Source of the DNA: an uncultured Prevotella sp.
GTDB lineage: Bacteria; Bacteroidota; Bacteroidia; Bacteroidales; Bacteroidaceae
NCBI GenBank assembly: GCA_937898715.1
Contig: CALEKA010000073.1
Location: 1-64,000, forward strand
Direction of reading: 5' to 3'
DNA length: 64,000 nucleotides
The notes beneath the pieces are model-generated. The model was given only the letters and a program-made list of their open reading frames with translations. It ran no database searches and was not told where the DNA came from. The position numbers and the translations under genes were made by a program. Below are positions 25,879-34,706 of this stretch, piece by piece. Each line of letters begins with the position of its first letter. Position 1 is the first letter of the stretch.

Positions 25879-25922
25879 AACTTATAAACTTAGGCGCGCA
25901 GCGCCGATTAAACTTATTAAAC
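25879..25922. repeat. Third copy of the AAACTTATAAACTTAGGCGC repeat
   Basis: ACTTATAAACTTAGGCGCGCAGCGCCGATTAAAC-like sequence just past the rpoN stop, matching 25020-25060 with one change in the hairpin loop. Confidence 0.8.
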
Positions 25923-25926
25923 TGCT

Positions 25927-27501
25927 CTATTCTTTCCTCAGTCGGGCGGTGGGCAGGCCCAGCATGTCGCGATATTTCGCTACGGTGCGGCGAGCCACGT
26001 TGTAGCCCTGAGCTTTGAGGCGCTGAGCAAGCACTTCGTCGGACAGCGGGTGGTGCTTGTCTTCGCCCTCGATGAGGGTGCGCAGTGCCGCCTTCACCTT
26101 GCGAGCGGAGAGCTCGTCGCCATCGGTTGTGGTGAATTGCTGAGAGAAGAAGTACTTCAGGGGGTAAGTGCCGTAGAGCGTCTGCACGTATTTACTATTC
26201 GTCACACGCGATACGGTACTAATATCTACTCCGACCTTCTCTGCCACATCCTTGAGTCCGAGCGGATGGAGCTGCTCTTCATCATCGTCGGACAGGAAGA
26301 AGTCGCGCTGCTTGTCGGCAATGCATTGCATCACGGAGAGGAGCGTCTCCTTACGTCGTGAAAGCAGATTGATGAACGATTTGGCTGCGTCCACCTTCTG
26401 ACGGGCATAGGTGTAAGCATCGCGTTGCTCACGTGTGAGGTTCGCTTTGCTTCCGCCATATTGCTGCAGACTGTCGCGGAAGGCAGGGCTTACGCGGAGT
26501 TCGGGCACGTCGCCATTGTTGAGCGTCACCCGCAGGGAGTCTCCGTCGGGCGATACGCGCACATAGAAGTCGGGCACGATGGTAGGTGCTCCCGCCGATG
26601 CCGATTCGCTCAGTGCGCTTCCGGGGCGCGGATTGAGGTGAGTCAGGCAGTGGCGCACGTGGTCGAAGGTCTCGTCGTCCATGTTGAGGCGGCGCTTCAC
26701 GACGTCCCATCGGCGACCGACGAAGTCCTTAAAGCACTTGTCGACCACTGCCAGAGCAAGCTTTGTGTAAGGTCCTTGCTGGTCGGGGTCGGTCAGCTGG
26801 ATGTGGAGGCACTCTTGGAGCGAACGGGCACCGATGCCGCGTGGATCGAAGCGTTGCAGTATACTGAGCAAGTGCTCCAATTCAGGGCGTGTGGTGGTAA
26901 TGTTGTGGTAGATAGCGAGTTCGTCGACCAGTGCATCGAGGTCTTTTCGCAAGAATCCGTCTTCATCGAGCGAGCCGATGAGGTACTCCATCACTTGCTG
27001 TTCGTGTTCGCTGAGGTTCTGTTCACCGATTTGTCGCTGTAGGTCTTCGTAGAACGAGCCCTGTGCTGAGAAGGGCACTTCGCGTCGGTCGCGCTCCTCT
27101 TCTGCACGTTGCTGCAGATAGTCGGGCACGTCGTCGGCCGAGAAGTAGTCGCCCATGGCGTCAGCTTCCGTACCATAGTCTTCGTTTTCTTCGAAGGAAT
27201 TGTCGGGATCAGTCTCTGAGGCAGCATCGTCTCCATCGGGGCCAAGGCTACCGTCCTCTCCCTCAGCGTCGGCATCGGAGCGTGCGTCGGCCTCGGAAGA
27301 GAGGTCGTTATCGTTGTCAGCAGAGTCGGGATAAGCGTCGGAGTCCTTCTCTTCCAGTGCGGCATTGTCTACCATCTCGTCGCGTACACGGGTGGCCAGT
27401 TCGGTCACGGGTAGCTCTACGAGTTTGGCCACAGCCACCTGCAGCGATGAGAGCTGCTGGGTCTGTACCGCCGCCTGGGTTTGTTCCAATCGTTGTGCCA
27501 T
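25927..27501 (-). CDS. rpoN: RNA polymerase sigma-54 factor
   Basis: Sigma-54 directs RNA polymerase to -24/-12 promoters and needs an ATPase activator. I take the ATG at 27501, since the promoter box lies just upstream. The 524 residues show the Gln/Leu-rich activator region I (MAQRLEQTQAAVQTQQLSSL), a long acidic region II (about 52-115), the core-binding domain (about 120-330), the HTH (IDVSTVSRVTNSKYVQT region) and the RpoN box ARRTVAKYRDMLGL near the C-terminus. No sigma-54 activator gene is in the window, so its regulon cannot be linked to neighbours. Confidence 0.96.
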   Translation of the reverse strand: MAQRLEQTQAAVQTQQLSSLQVAVAKLVELPVTELATRVRDEMVDNAALEEKDSDAYPDSADNDNDLSSEADARSDADAEGEDGSLGPDGDDAASETDPDNSFEENEDYGTEADAMGDYFSADDVPDYLQQRAEEERDRREVPFSAQGSFYEDLQRQIGEQNLSEHEQQVMEYLIGSLDEDGFLRKDLDALVDELAIYHNITTTRPELEHLLSILQRFDPRGIGARSLQECLHIQLTDPDQQGPYTKLALAVVDKCFKDFVGRRWDVVKRRLNMDDETFDHVRHCLTHLNPRPGSALSESASAGAPTIVPDFYVRVSPDGDSLRVTLNNGDVPELRVSPAFRDSLQQYGGSKANLTREQRDAYTYARQKVDAAKSFINLLSRRKETLLSVMQCIADKQRDFFLSDDDEEQLHPLGLKDVAEKVGVDISTVSRVTNSKYVQTLYGTYPLKYFFSQQFTTTDGDELSARKVKAALRTLIEGEDKHHPLSDEVLAQRLKAQGYNVARRTVAKYRDMLGLPTARLRKE

Positions 27502-27528
27502 AGGGAGTGTCTCTTTTTTTTGATGTAG

Positions 27529-27559
27529 CAAAGTTACAGCGTTACGTTGCAAGAACAAA
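27529..27559 (-). promoter_or_regulatory. Promoter of rpoN
   Basis: On the minus strand TTTG (27556-27559) and TAACTTTG (27529-27536) are 19 nt apart, a good Bacteroidetes promoter, 28 nt before the ATG. Confidence 0.7.
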
Positions 27560-27591
27560 GCGTTTTTGCAAGAATGTTATTCACGCAGACC

Positions 27592-27641
27592 TAAAAAAAG
27601 CCAGCTGCAATGCTCCTTGCGGAACGTTTGCAGCTGGCTTT
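27592..27641 (-). terminator. Rho-independent terminator of the rubrerythrin gene
   Basis: On the minus strand AAAGCCAGCTGCAA pairs with TTGCAGCTGGCTTT as a perfect 14-bp stem, and the T-run extends to seven T. Confidence 0.92.
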
Positions 27642-27702
27642 CAGTAAAAGGGAAGCTCTAAAGATTCCGATTGGCTCGGAATTTCATTCTTCTCCGTACG
27701 GA

Positions 27703-28245
27703 TTAATAGTTTTCAGCGCGGAGTTCGAAGTAGCTTTGCGGATGATTGCATACGGGGCATACTTCGGGAGCCTTCTGTCCTACCACGATGTGTCCACAGT
27801 TGGAGCACTGCCATACGCTGTCGCCATCGCGTGAGAAGACGATAGCGTCTTCAATGTTTTTGAGCAGTCGGCGATAGCGCTCTTCGTGAGTTCGCTCGAT
27901 GGCTCCTACCATCTCAAACTTAGCAGCGATTTCGTCGAATCCCTCTTCGCGTGCCTCCTTAGCGAAGGTGGCATACATATCGGTCCATTCGTAGTTTTCG
28001 CCTGCTGCGGCATCTGCCAAGTTGTCCTCAGTGCTGGGCACAGCGCCTCCATGCAGGTATTTAAACCACAGTTTGGCGTGTTCCTTTTCGTTGCGTGAGG
28101 TTTCTTCGAAGATATTGGCCATTTGTACGTAGCCATCCTTCTTGGCCTTGGATGCGTAGTATTGGTATTTGGTGTGAGCTTGTGACTCGCCAGCGAATGC
28201 TGTGGCGAGGTTTTGCTCCGTCTTTGTACCTTTCAAGTCTTTCAT
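27703..28245 (-). CDS. rbr: Rubrerythrin
   Basis: Rubrerythrin reduces hydrogen peroxide with a non-haem di-iron centre and protects anaerobes from oxygen. The ATG at 28245 gives MKDLKGTKTEQNLATAFAGE; the ferritin-like four-helix domain (about 1-135) has ligands in FAGESQAHTKYQYYA, EETSRNEKEHA and the later ERTHEERY, and the C-terminal rubredoxin (about 145-180) has CSNCGHIV and CPVCNHPQ. 180 residues is typical. It is downstream of a second rubrerythrin and a PerR-type regulator on the same strand, which fits peroxide control. Confidence 0.95.
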   Translation of the reverse strand: MKDLKGTKTEQNLATAFAGESQAHTKYQYYASKAKKDGYVQMANIFEETSRNEKEHAKLWFKYLHGGAVPSTEDNLADAAAGENYEWTDMYATFAKEAREEGFDEIAAKFEMVGAIERTHEERYRRLLKNIEDAIVFSRDGDSVWQCSNCGHIVVGQKAPEVCPVCNHPQSYFELRAENY

Positions 28246-28326
28246 ATGGTAGGAGTTTTGGGGTAGGTTAATGTAAGATTGGTCTTTCTCTCTTTGGAGA
28301 GGCATGTCTCAAGCAGAGAGGGGTGC

Positions 28327-28881
28327 TTACTTATTGCCGAAGTAGCGCTTGTAGAGGCCTTCGAAGCCGCGTCCGTGGCGAGCTTCGTCGCGAGCCATTT
28401 CGTGTACGGTATCGTGGATAGCGTCGAGGTTGAGTTCCTTAGCGCGCTTAGCGATGCGAGTCTTGTCTTCGCAAGCGCCAGCTTCTGCATTCATGCGCTT
28501 TTCGAGGTTGGTCTTGGTGTCCCATACGACGTCGCCGAGGAGTTCGGCAAACTTAGAAGCGTGTTCTGCTTCTTCCCAAGCGTAGCGCTTGAAAGCTTCA
28601 GCGATTTCGGGATAGCCTTCGCGGTCGGCCTGGCGGCTCATGGCGAGATACATACCTACCTCGGTGCATTCACCGTTGAAGTGAGCGTTGAGGTCCTTAA
28701 TCATCTCTTCGTCGGTGCCTTTGGCCACACCTATTTCGTGTTCTGCAACGAACGAGAGACCTGTGTCTTCCTTCAGTTCTTTGAACTTAGAAGCGGGAAC
28801 GCCACACATGGGGCACTTCTCGGGAGCGTGTTCACCTTCATAAACGTAGCCACATACGGTGCAGATAAATTTCTTTTTCAT
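28327..28881 (-). CDS. Reverse-type rubrerythrin (N-terminal rubredoxin)
   Basis: This 184-residue protein has the domains in the opposite order from the neighbouring rubrerythrin: rubredoxin first (CTVCGYVYEGEHAPEKCPMC, residues 8-27), then a ferritin-like di-iron domain (about 50-184) with Glu and His ligands in NGECTEVGMY, EEAEHASKF and EMARDEARHG. Such reverse rubrerythrins act as peroxide reductases. It lies 66 nt downstream of perR and 82 nt upstream of rbr, all on the minus strand, so the three may be one oxidative-stress unit. Confidence 0.9.
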   Translation of the reverse strand: MKKKFICTVCGYVYEGEHAPEKCPMCGVPASKFKELKEDTGLSFVAEHEIGVAKGTDEEMIKDLNAHFNGECTEVGMYLAMSRQADREGYPEIAEAFKRYAWEEAEHASKFAELLGDVVWDTKTNLEKRMNAEAGACEDKTRIAKRAKELNLDAIHDTVHEMARDEARHGRGFEGLYKRYFGNK

Positions 28882-28946
28882 AATGAGTTGAGTTTTGATA
28901 GATTGTTATGTTTTGAGTTATAAGTAGTCAATTGTTGTGCGAGTCC

Positions 28947-29366
28947 TTAGTCAATTGCTTGACACTCGCTGCAGATGCCTCGGAAGTAGAGTTGCGTCTG
29001 ATCGATGCTGAAGCCTTTGGGGAGCGTGGCGCACTTTTCGAGTCGTTTGTTGACGAGCTTGAGGTCGAACACTCTGCCGCACTTTGTGCAGAGGAAGTGG
29101 GCGTGGGGTGAGGTGTAGGCATCGAAGCAGCAATTTTTTTCGTCGATGGTGAGTTGCAGAGCCGCTCCTTTGTCGGTCAGGATCTTTAGGGTGTTGTAGA
29201 CGGTGGTCTTCGACAGGGTGGGCATTGCGGGGTGCAAGGCACTATAGATCTCATCGGCGGTAGGATGGGTGCGGTGGTCTAGCAGATATTCCATCACGGC
29301 CATGCGCTGCATGGAGGGCTTCACGCCATGCGCTGTCAGGTAGTCGAGTGTCACGTTTGCTTCCAT
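28947..29366 (-). CDS. perR: Fur-family peroxide regulator, PerR type
   Basis: This 139-residue regulator has a winged helix (about residues 1-80, recognition helix in TLSKTTVYNTLKIL) and a C-terminal dimer domain with CTKCGR and CSEC zinc cysteines. The regulatory-site region CCFDAYTSPHAHFLC...FD has Asp where Fur usually has Glu, favouring PerR (metal-catalysed oxidation sensing of peroxide) over Fur. A 7-1-7 PerR box sits 12 nt before its start codon, so it is probably autoregulated, and the two rubrerythrins downstream are likely co-regulated. Confidence 0.85.
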   Translation of the reverse strand: MEANVTLDYLTAHGVKPSMQRMAVMEYLLDHRTHPTADEIYSALHPAMPTLSKTTVYNTLKILTDKGAALQLTIDEKNCCFDAYTSPHAHFLCTKCGRVFDLKLVNKRLEKCATLPKGFSIDQTQLYFRGICSECQAID

Positions 29367-29377
29367 CGAGATTAACT

Positions 29378-29392
29378 TTGTAATGATTACAA
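29378..29392. promoter_or_regulatory. PerR box
   Basis: TTGTAATGATTACAA is a perfect 7-1-7 palindrome close to the PerR consensus TTATAATNATTATAA. It lies between the perR -7 box and start codon, so a bound regulator would block elongation or initiation. Confidence 0.85.
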
Positions 29393-29406
29393 TTATGTTT
29401 ACGGTG

Positions 29407-29438
29407 CAAAAGTACGGGTTTCTTCTATAGCATGCAAA
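29407..29438 (-). promoter_or_regulatory. Promoter of perR
   Basis: On the minus strand TTTG (29435-29438) and TACTTTTG (29407-29414) are 20 nt apart, an excellent Bacteroidetes promoter. Confidence 0.8.
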
Positions 29439-29588
29439 TATTTTGTCCTTTTTTTTCGAAAAATTTTTCTTTGCCTTCGGAAATGATTGAGTATCAGTCA
29501 GAAATGATTGTATCTAATATTGGTACAGATTGTGTGGGGGAGGTAATTTGAGCGTTCTACTGGAAGGAATGAGAAAGGTATGGATATG

Positions 29589-29632
29589 AAAAAAGCGCGT
29601 AAGCAATCAACGAAAATGAATGCATACGCGCG
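29589..29632 (-). terminator. Rho-independent terminator of argS
   Basis: On the minus strand GCGCGTATGCA pairs with TGCTTACGCGC with a large loop, followed by six T. Confidence 0.8.
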
Positions 29633-29691
29633 TTATTTATATTATTGAGCCTTCTAATTCGTGAGGGCTCTGTTGTGGGAAATTCCCTTTG

Positions 29692-31509
29692 CTACATGCG
29701 TTCGGGCATCTCGATGCCGAGCAGTCCCATGCCGAGTCGGATCACCTTTGCCACGTTGGCAGAGAGCACGAGGCGGAAGGCTTGCTTTTTGGGATCCTCT
29801 TCGCGCAAGATGCTGAAGTCGTGGTAGAACTGGTTGTACTCCTTCACCAAGTCGTAGCAGTAGTTGGCCACGGCAGCGGGTTGGTATTCGGTGCCAGCCT
29901 GTCGTACCACGGCTGCGAAGTCGGCGATGTGCTGTACGATTTCCTCTTCCTTGGTAGAGAGTTCCACTTCGGTGGGCAGTTCGCTGGGCACCTTGATACC
30001 GGCGTCGGCAGCTTTGCGCAGGATGGAGCGGATACGGGCGTAGGTGTACTGTATGAAAGGGCCGGTGTTGCCGTTGAAGTCGATGCTCTCTTCGGGATTG
30101 AAGAGCATGTTCTTGCGAGCGTCGACCTTAAGGAGGAAATATTTCAGAGCACCCATACCTACGATGCGTGCCACCTCGTTCTTTTCCTCTTCTGTCATGT
30201 CGTTGAATTTTCCAGCTTCGTCTACGGTCTGGCGTGCCTGTGCGATCATGCCTGCTACGAGGTCGTCGGCGTCGACTACCGTACCCTCGCGGCTCTTCAT
30301 CTTACCATTGGGGAGTTCCACCATGCCGTAGGAGAAGTGAACGAGGCTCTTGCCCCATTCGAAGCCTAAGCGGTCGAGCAGGATGGAGAGCACCTGGAAG
30401 TGGTAGTTTTGCTCATTGCCCACGACGTAGATCATCTTGTCGATGGGGAAATCCTGGAAGCGCAGTTTGGCTGTACCGATGTCCTGCGTCATGTACACGC
30501 TTGTACCGTCGGCGCGCAGGAGGAGCTTCTCGTCGAGTCCGTCCTTCGTCAGGTCAGCCCATACGGAGCCATCTTCTTTGCGGAAGAAGAGGCCCTTCTT
30601 CAAGCCTTCCTCCACGGCTTGTTTGCCTACGAGGTAAGTATCGCTTTCGTAGTAGATCTTGTCGAAGCCTACGCCGAGCGCCTTGTAAGTCTCGTCAAAT
30701 CCAGCGTAGACCCATTCGTTCATCTTGCGCCAGAGCGCACGCACTTCGGGGTCGCCAGTTTCCCACTTCACGAGCATAGCATGAGCTTCCTTAATGAGCG
30801 GAGCCTCTCGTTCTGCTTTCTCTTTTGCTTGGTCGGCGCTGAGGCCTTCGGCTTCATACTGTGCCTGAAGTTGTTTCACCTCTTCGCGGTAGTGCTTGTC
30901 GAAGGCCACGTAGTAGTCGCCTATGAGGTGGTCGCCCTTTTTGCCGCTGCTCTGTGGAGTTTCGCCGTTGCCATACTTCAGCCAAGCCAGCATCGACTTG
31001 CAGATGTGTATACCGCGGTCGTTGACGATGTTGGTCTTCACCACGCGGTTGCCGTTGGCTTCTACCACGTTGGCCAGAGCCCAGCCCAGGAGGTTGTTGC
31101 GCACGTGTCCCAGGTGGAGGGGCTTATTGGTGTTGGGCGATGAGTATTCGATCATCACCAGCGGGCTGTCGGCTGTGGGCTTCGTGATGCCGTAGGCAGC
31201 GTCGGCATTGATATCGTCGAGCAGAGCCACCCACTGAGCGGGAGCGATGACGAGGTTGAGGAAGCCTTTCACCACGTTGAACGAGGCGATAAGCTCTGTA
31301 TGGTCTTTGATCCACTGTCCGATTTCGGTAGCCGTATCTTCGGGCTTCTTGCGCGACATACGCAGGAAGGGGAATACCACCAGGGTGAGGTGGCCCTCAA
31401 ACTCCTTCTTGGTCTTTTGCAGCGTCACCTGTTCGGGCGTGATGTCCTGTCCGTAGAGAGCTTTTACGGCTTCTCTGACAGCTTGGTTGAGTTGTTGTTC
31501 TATTTTCAT
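29692..31509 (-). CDS. argS: Arginyl-tRNA synthetase
   Basis: ArgRS charges tRNA-Arg. I use the ATG at 31509 (MKIEQQLNQAVREAVKAL), preceded by a promoter box. The 605 residues show the N-terminal Add-1 domain, the class I HIGH motif as HLGHVRNNLLG after SSPNTNKPL, a KMSKS-equivalent in GKMKSREGTVVDADDL, and the DALR anticodon domain ending RLGMGLLGIEMPERM. The gene is flanked by terminators and is probably monocistronic. Confidence 0.97.
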   Translation of the reverse strand: MKIEQQLNQAVREAVKALYGQDITPEQVTLQKTKKEFEGHLTLVVFPFLRMSRKKPEDTATEIGQWIKDHTELIASFNVVKGFLNLVIAPAQWVALLDDINADAAYGITKPTADSPLVMIEYSSPNTNKPLHLGHVRNNLLGWALANVVEANGNRVVKTNIVNDRGIHICKSMLAWLKYGNGETPQSSGKKGDHLIGDYYVAFDKHYREEVKQLQAQYEAEGLSADQAKEKAEREAPLIKEAHAMLVKWETGDPEVRALWRKMNEWVYAGFDETYKALGVGFDKIYYESDTYLVGKQAVEEGLKKGLFFRKEDGSVWADLTKDGLDEKLLLRADGTSVYMTQDIGTAKLRFQDFPIDKMIYVVGNEQNYHFQVLSILLDRLGFEWGKSLVHFSYGMVELPNGKMKSREGTVVDADDLVAGMIAQARQTVDEAGKFNDMTEEEKNEVARIVGMGALKYFLLKVDARKNMLFNPEESIDFNGNTGPFIQYTYARIRSILRKAADAGIKVPSELPTEVELSTKEEEIVQHIADFAAVVRQAGTEYQPAAVANYCYDLVKEYNQFYHDFSILREEDPKKQAFRLVLSANVAKVIRLGMGLLGIEMPERM

Positions 31510-31533
31510 TGTTAATGTGTGCTTATTTGGGTG

Positions 31534-31541
31534 CAAAGGTA
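31534..31541 (-). promoter_or_regulatory. -7 promoter box for argS
   Basis: On the minus strand TACCTTTG matches TAnnTTTG, 24 nt before the ATG. A TTTG stands 16 nt upstream, shorter than usual. Confidence 0.55.
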
Positions 31542-31626
31542 GTCAAAAGGAAAGGAACAAACGAACGACTTTCGCTTAATCTATCCTTCTTGAGTATTTA
31601 TGCAAGATTCTGCTAAGCTTTCTGCG

Positions 31627-33558
31627 TCAATCCTCATCCGTGGGTTCTTGCTGCAACGTAGAGTCGGGACATGGGTCGGTCGGTGCGCGGTAGCAACTCT
31701 CGTAGAGCTTGCGGTAGAAGCGGTGCTTGCAGAGGGTGGAACTCGAACCGATGATGATCAGTTGGTAGCGAGCTCGGGTGATGGCCACGTTCATGCGCCT
31801 CAGGTCGGTGAGGAAGCCTATCTGCCCCTGCTCGTTGGCGCGCACCATGCTCAGGATGATCACGTCGCGTTCCTGCCCCTGGAAGGCATCTACGGTATTG
31901 ACCGTGATCTGGCTGCGTAGCGGACGCAAGAATTCGTCTCGGCGAATGAGTCCTCGCAAGTACTGCACTTGTGCGCGGTAGGGCGATATCACGCCGAAGT
32001 CCACTCTCTCTTCCACCACGCGGTGGCGCCCCATGTGCTCCACGTAGGAGCGCAGGGTTTGCAGTGTAAGCTGAGCTTCATCCTTATTGATGCGGCCGTA
32101 GTTGGTGCCCACCGTCTGCTCATGAACGGGGACTTCGGGGCTAAGGCTCAAGTCGTCGGTGTCGATCCACTCGAGCGGGTGCCCCAGATCGTCCACCATG
32201 GAGCGGTGGCGCACTTCGGGCGCTGCTTCGAGCTGTCCGTCGTAGAACCATTCTGACGAGAAACGCATCAGTTCCTCGTTCATGCGATACTGCACGCGCA
32301 AGAGTCTCACCACGTCGGGCTTCTCCTCTGCCACCTGCTCCATGAGCGTGCGTGCGAGTCCGCCCTTCATGGCCTCGGGACTCTTCACCGTGGGCGGTAG
32401 TTGCTGATGGTCGCCTGCAAGGATAGCGCGGTCGGCGCGCAGCAGTGGTATCCAGCATGCCGCTTCGAGCGCTTGTGCTGCTTCGTCGATGAAGAGAGTG
32501 TGGAAGTGCTGTCCGGCGAGCAATGGGTTGGCAGCTCCGGTGAGCGTAGAGGCTATCACGCGCGACTGGTCGAACAGGGAGTGGCGAATGCGCATCTCGA
32601 GTTCATCGGTGCGTTCGCGCAGTCGCGCTATTTTCTGGTGGAATTGCTCTGGGCGCTGTCGGCGCGGCAGACTGTAGAGTTGGCGTATGGTGCGCCTGAG
32701 TTGCCACAGGGCGGGATAGTCGGGGTGTTGCTCGAAACGCTTCTCGTAGGTATGAGCGAGCATGCTCTCTGTCACGCGTGAGGGATTGCCTATGCGCAGT
32801 AGGCTCACGCCGCGACTGGCGAGCTGCTGACAGATCCAGTCGACGACCGTATTGCTCTGTGCGCAGACCATCACCTGCGGTTCGCGGCGTAGCACTTCGC
32901 AGATGGCCTCTACGAGTGTGGTGGTCTTGCCTGTGCCGGGAGGGCCGTGTACGATGAGCACGTCTTTTGCCCTCAGCACGTCGCGCACGGCCTCTTCCTG
33001 TGAGCTGTTGAGCCAGGGTAGCCGCAGGGGGACAGCCGCTGGTGCGCCCCATGCGGCGGGCATGGTGGTATGGAAGAGGTCGCGCAGATAGGCTGTGCGG
33101 TCGCCTTTGGCTTCGACGACGCGGCGCAAGGCATCAAGCATCACGCGGTAGGAGTAGTCGTCGAAGTGGAGCTGCACGCCGCAGCGCTCTGCGCTCTGTA
33201 GCTGGGCGAGTGCTGCCTCGGAGGGCAGTTCTACTACCATGCGGTCGGCCTCCACGTAGCTCACGGTGGCGCGCATCGAGAGGTAGTGGAGTTGGTGGCT
33301 GAGGTCTTGTGTGAAGAAGCACACCTGCCGTCCGTACTCGAAGTTGTGCTCGATGTCGGAATCGGCGGTGCGGAAGATTTCCACTACGAAGCGGTCGAGC
33401 GAATTGTAGTAGGCACGTCCCACGGAGATGGGATACCAGCAGTCGCCGCGTTTCACCTTGCGGTCTACGCCCATCATCTCTGTGTCGCGACGGAAGGCTT
33501 CGCGCTCGTAGTCGTATTCTTTCTTGAGAAGTTCTATTTGTCTGAGTAGGGAAGGCAT
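31627..33558 (-). CDS. UPF1/IGHMBP2-like superfamily 1 helicase
   Basis: This 643-residue ATP-dependent helicase acts on DNA or RNA. An N-terminal beta-rich domain (about 1-180) precedes the RecA cores. Visible motifs are Walker A HGPPGTGKTTTLVEAI (about 206-221), Walker B FIDEAAQALEA, motif III AGDHQQLPPT, motif IV/V region QYRMNEELMRFSSEWF, motif V VDAFQGQERDVIILSMVR and motif VI NVAITRARYQLIIIGS. It is of the SF1B 5'-3' group. No partner adjoins it, so its substrate (R-loops, stalled forks or RNA) is open. Confidence 0.9.
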   Translation of the reverse strand: MPSLLRQIELLKKEYDYEREAFRRDTEMMGVDRKVKRGDCWYPISVGRAYYNSLDRFVVEIFRTADSDIEHNFEYGRQVCFFTQDLSHQLHYLSMRATVSYVEADRMVVELPSEAALAQLQSAERCGVQLHFDDYSYRVMLDALRRVVEAKGDRTAYLRDLFHTTMPAAWGAPAAVPLRLPWLNSSQEEAVRDVLRAKDVLIVHGPPGTGKTTTLVEAICEVLRREPQVMVCAQSNTVVDWICQQLASRGVSLLRIGNPSRVTESMLAHTYEKRFEQHPDYPALWQLRRTIRQLYSLPRRQRPEQFHQKIARLRERTDELEMRIRHSLFDQSRVIASTLTGAANPLLAGQHFHTLFIDEAAQALEAACWIPLLRADRAILAGDHQQLPPTVKSPEAMKGGLARTLMEQVAEEKPDVVRLLRVQYRMNEELMRFSSEWFYDGQLEAAPEVRHRSMVDDLGHPLEWIDTDDLSLSPEVPVHEQTVGTNYGRINKDEAQLTLQTLRSYVEHMGRHRVVEERVDFGVISPYRAQVQYLRGLIRRDEFLRPLRSQITVNTVDAFQGQERDVIILSMVRANEQGQIGFLTDLRRMNVAITRARYQLIIIGSSSTLCKHRFYRKLYESCYRAPTDPCPDSTLQQEPTDED

Positions 33559-33571
33559 GAGTGAGTTTTGA

Positions 33572-33727
33572 GGTTTTAGTTTTTAGTTTTTAGGTTATAA
33601 GGTTATAAAGTTACTTTTTGTTGTTTGAAGCTATGCTGTCGTAAGGTAACTTTATAACCTCATAACCTTAAAACTCCAAACTAAGCGAAGTAACTTTATA
33701 ACCTTATAACCCCAAAACTAAAAACTA
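33572..33727. repeat. TTTAGTTTTTAG / AACTTTATAACC inverted arrays
   Basis: The left arm (33572-33614) repeats TTTTTAG and GGTTATAA; the right arms (33645-33679 and 33690-33727) repeat AACTTTATAACC and AAACTAAAAACTAAGC. The arms are complementary and can form a long hairpin between the helicase and OMP genes. Shared words occur at 6528-6598. Confidence 0.75.
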
Positions 33728-33733
33728 AGCGAT

Positions 33734-34399
33734 TTAGTAGCTGCGTCGTTCCACGCTAATGCCGATCATGGCGTTTCGCCCGATTTTGAATTCGGCAGCT
33801 GCGCCGAAGCGGTCGCGCGGGATGTCGTACCATAGCGGGAATCCGCCGCGGCGCCATTGCGAGTAGAGCGTCTGTCGCGGGAGGAACGACTTCTGACCAT
33901 AAGCGTAGAGGCTAATGTTGTCGTTCACCTGATATGCCAGGACGCCACCGATGCCCACGGCCGTCTGTCTCCAAGCCCCCCAATCGAAGTTTTCCGCCGT
34001 GAGTCCTACTGCCACAGAGAGTTTGGGCGTGATGGGTGCCACATAGGCAAAGGCAGCCGTCTGTCCGAAGCCCACACCGCGTGGGGAGTGTTTGCCCAGT
34101 CCGGCGGTAAGGCTCATGCCAAATTGTGCGTTGAATCCCTCGTGGAGCCTCCACCCCCAGGCATCGTCGTAGCCACCGAGTCCGAAACCTCCCATACCCG
34201 TGATGGAGGGCTGATTCCACGGGAGCGAAAGTTCGTTGGCCTTCTGTCCTGCCAGGGAGAGGGAGTCGGTGGGTAGCGAGTCGCCACGCAGCTGCATGAA
34301 GGCATCGTCCCACATGCGGCGTTGGCTCTCGCCATCAGTTTGGCCCAGAGCAGGGAGCGAAGCCAAGCAGAGGGCTATGATTAGGAATATATGCTTCAT
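33734..34399 (-). CDS. Outer-membrane beta-barrel protein
   Basis: The ATG at 34399 gives a 221-residue protein with a clear signal peptide (MKHIFLIIALCLASLPALG-QT). The mature part alternates Gly/aromatic strands (TGMGGFGLGGYDDAWGWRL, LSVAVGLTAENFDW, NISLYAYGQKSF) and ends FKIGRNAMIGISVERRSY, consistent with an 8- to 10-strand outer-membrane barrel. No specific family is recognised; it may be a structural or adhesion-related small porin. It has its own -7 box. Confidence 0.75.
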   Translation of the reverse strand: MKHIFLIIALCLASLPALGQTDGESQRRMWDDAFMQLRGDSLPTDSLSLAGQKANELSLPWNQPSITGMGGFGLGGYDDAWGWRLHEGFNAQFGMSLTAGLGKHSPRGVGFGQTAAFAYVAPITPKLSVAVGLTAENFDWGAWRQTAVGIGGVLAYQVNDNISLYAYGQKSFLPRQTLYSQWRRGGFPLWYDIPRDRFGAAAEFKIGRNAMIGISVERRSY

Positions 34400-34435
34400 T
34401 GTGATAGATACTTTAGCGTAAATCTTTGCAATGTG

Positions 34436-34443
34436 CAAATGTA
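34436..34443 (-). promoter_or_regulatory. -7 promoter box for the OMP gene
   Basis: On the minus strand TACATTTG matches TAnnTTTG, 37 nt before the start codon. Confidence 0.5.
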
Positions 34444-34506
34444 GAGAGAAAAAGGCAAAGCATCCACAAAAAAGCTCTTAAATATGGCAAAGCAGAATTT
34501 AATTTA

Positions 34507-34514
34507 TACTTTTG
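34507..34514 (+). promoter_or_regulatory. -7 promoter box for the GH127-like gene
   Basis: TACTTTTG matches TAnnTTTG. It would give a leader of about 190 nt containing the inverted repeat at 34535-34672. Confidence 0.5.
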
Positions 34515-34534
34515 CGCTTGCTATTAGTAAATAA

Positions 34535-34672
34535 GTTGACGGGGTAACGGGTTGACGAGTTGACGGGTTAACAGGTAAGTTTGTAGAGTCCAATCGTTCT
34601 CGTTTTTAGCGAAACAAGAAGTCTAAGACAATTTTACTTGTTAACCTGTCAACTTGTTAACCTGTTAACCAA
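34535..34672. repeat. GTTGACGGGTTAAC inverted array
   Basis: The left arm (34535-34580) repeats GTTGACGGGTTAAC-type units and the right arm (34634-34672) repeats TTAACCTGTCAACTTG. They are complementary across about 55 bp and lie in the leader of the GH127-like gene. Nothing else is seen in the 34444-34706 gap. Confidence 0.75.
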
Positions 34673-34706
34673 GAAATTACTCAACAGATTACACATTAAT
34701 ATATAT

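Larger units (their letters stand above)
29367..29691. other. perR/argS intergenic region
   Basis: It holds, from the left, the PerR box and perR promoter (29378-29438), about 150 bp of A/T-rich DNA with nothing recognised, and the argS terminator (29589-29632). No gene seen. Confidence 0.7.
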
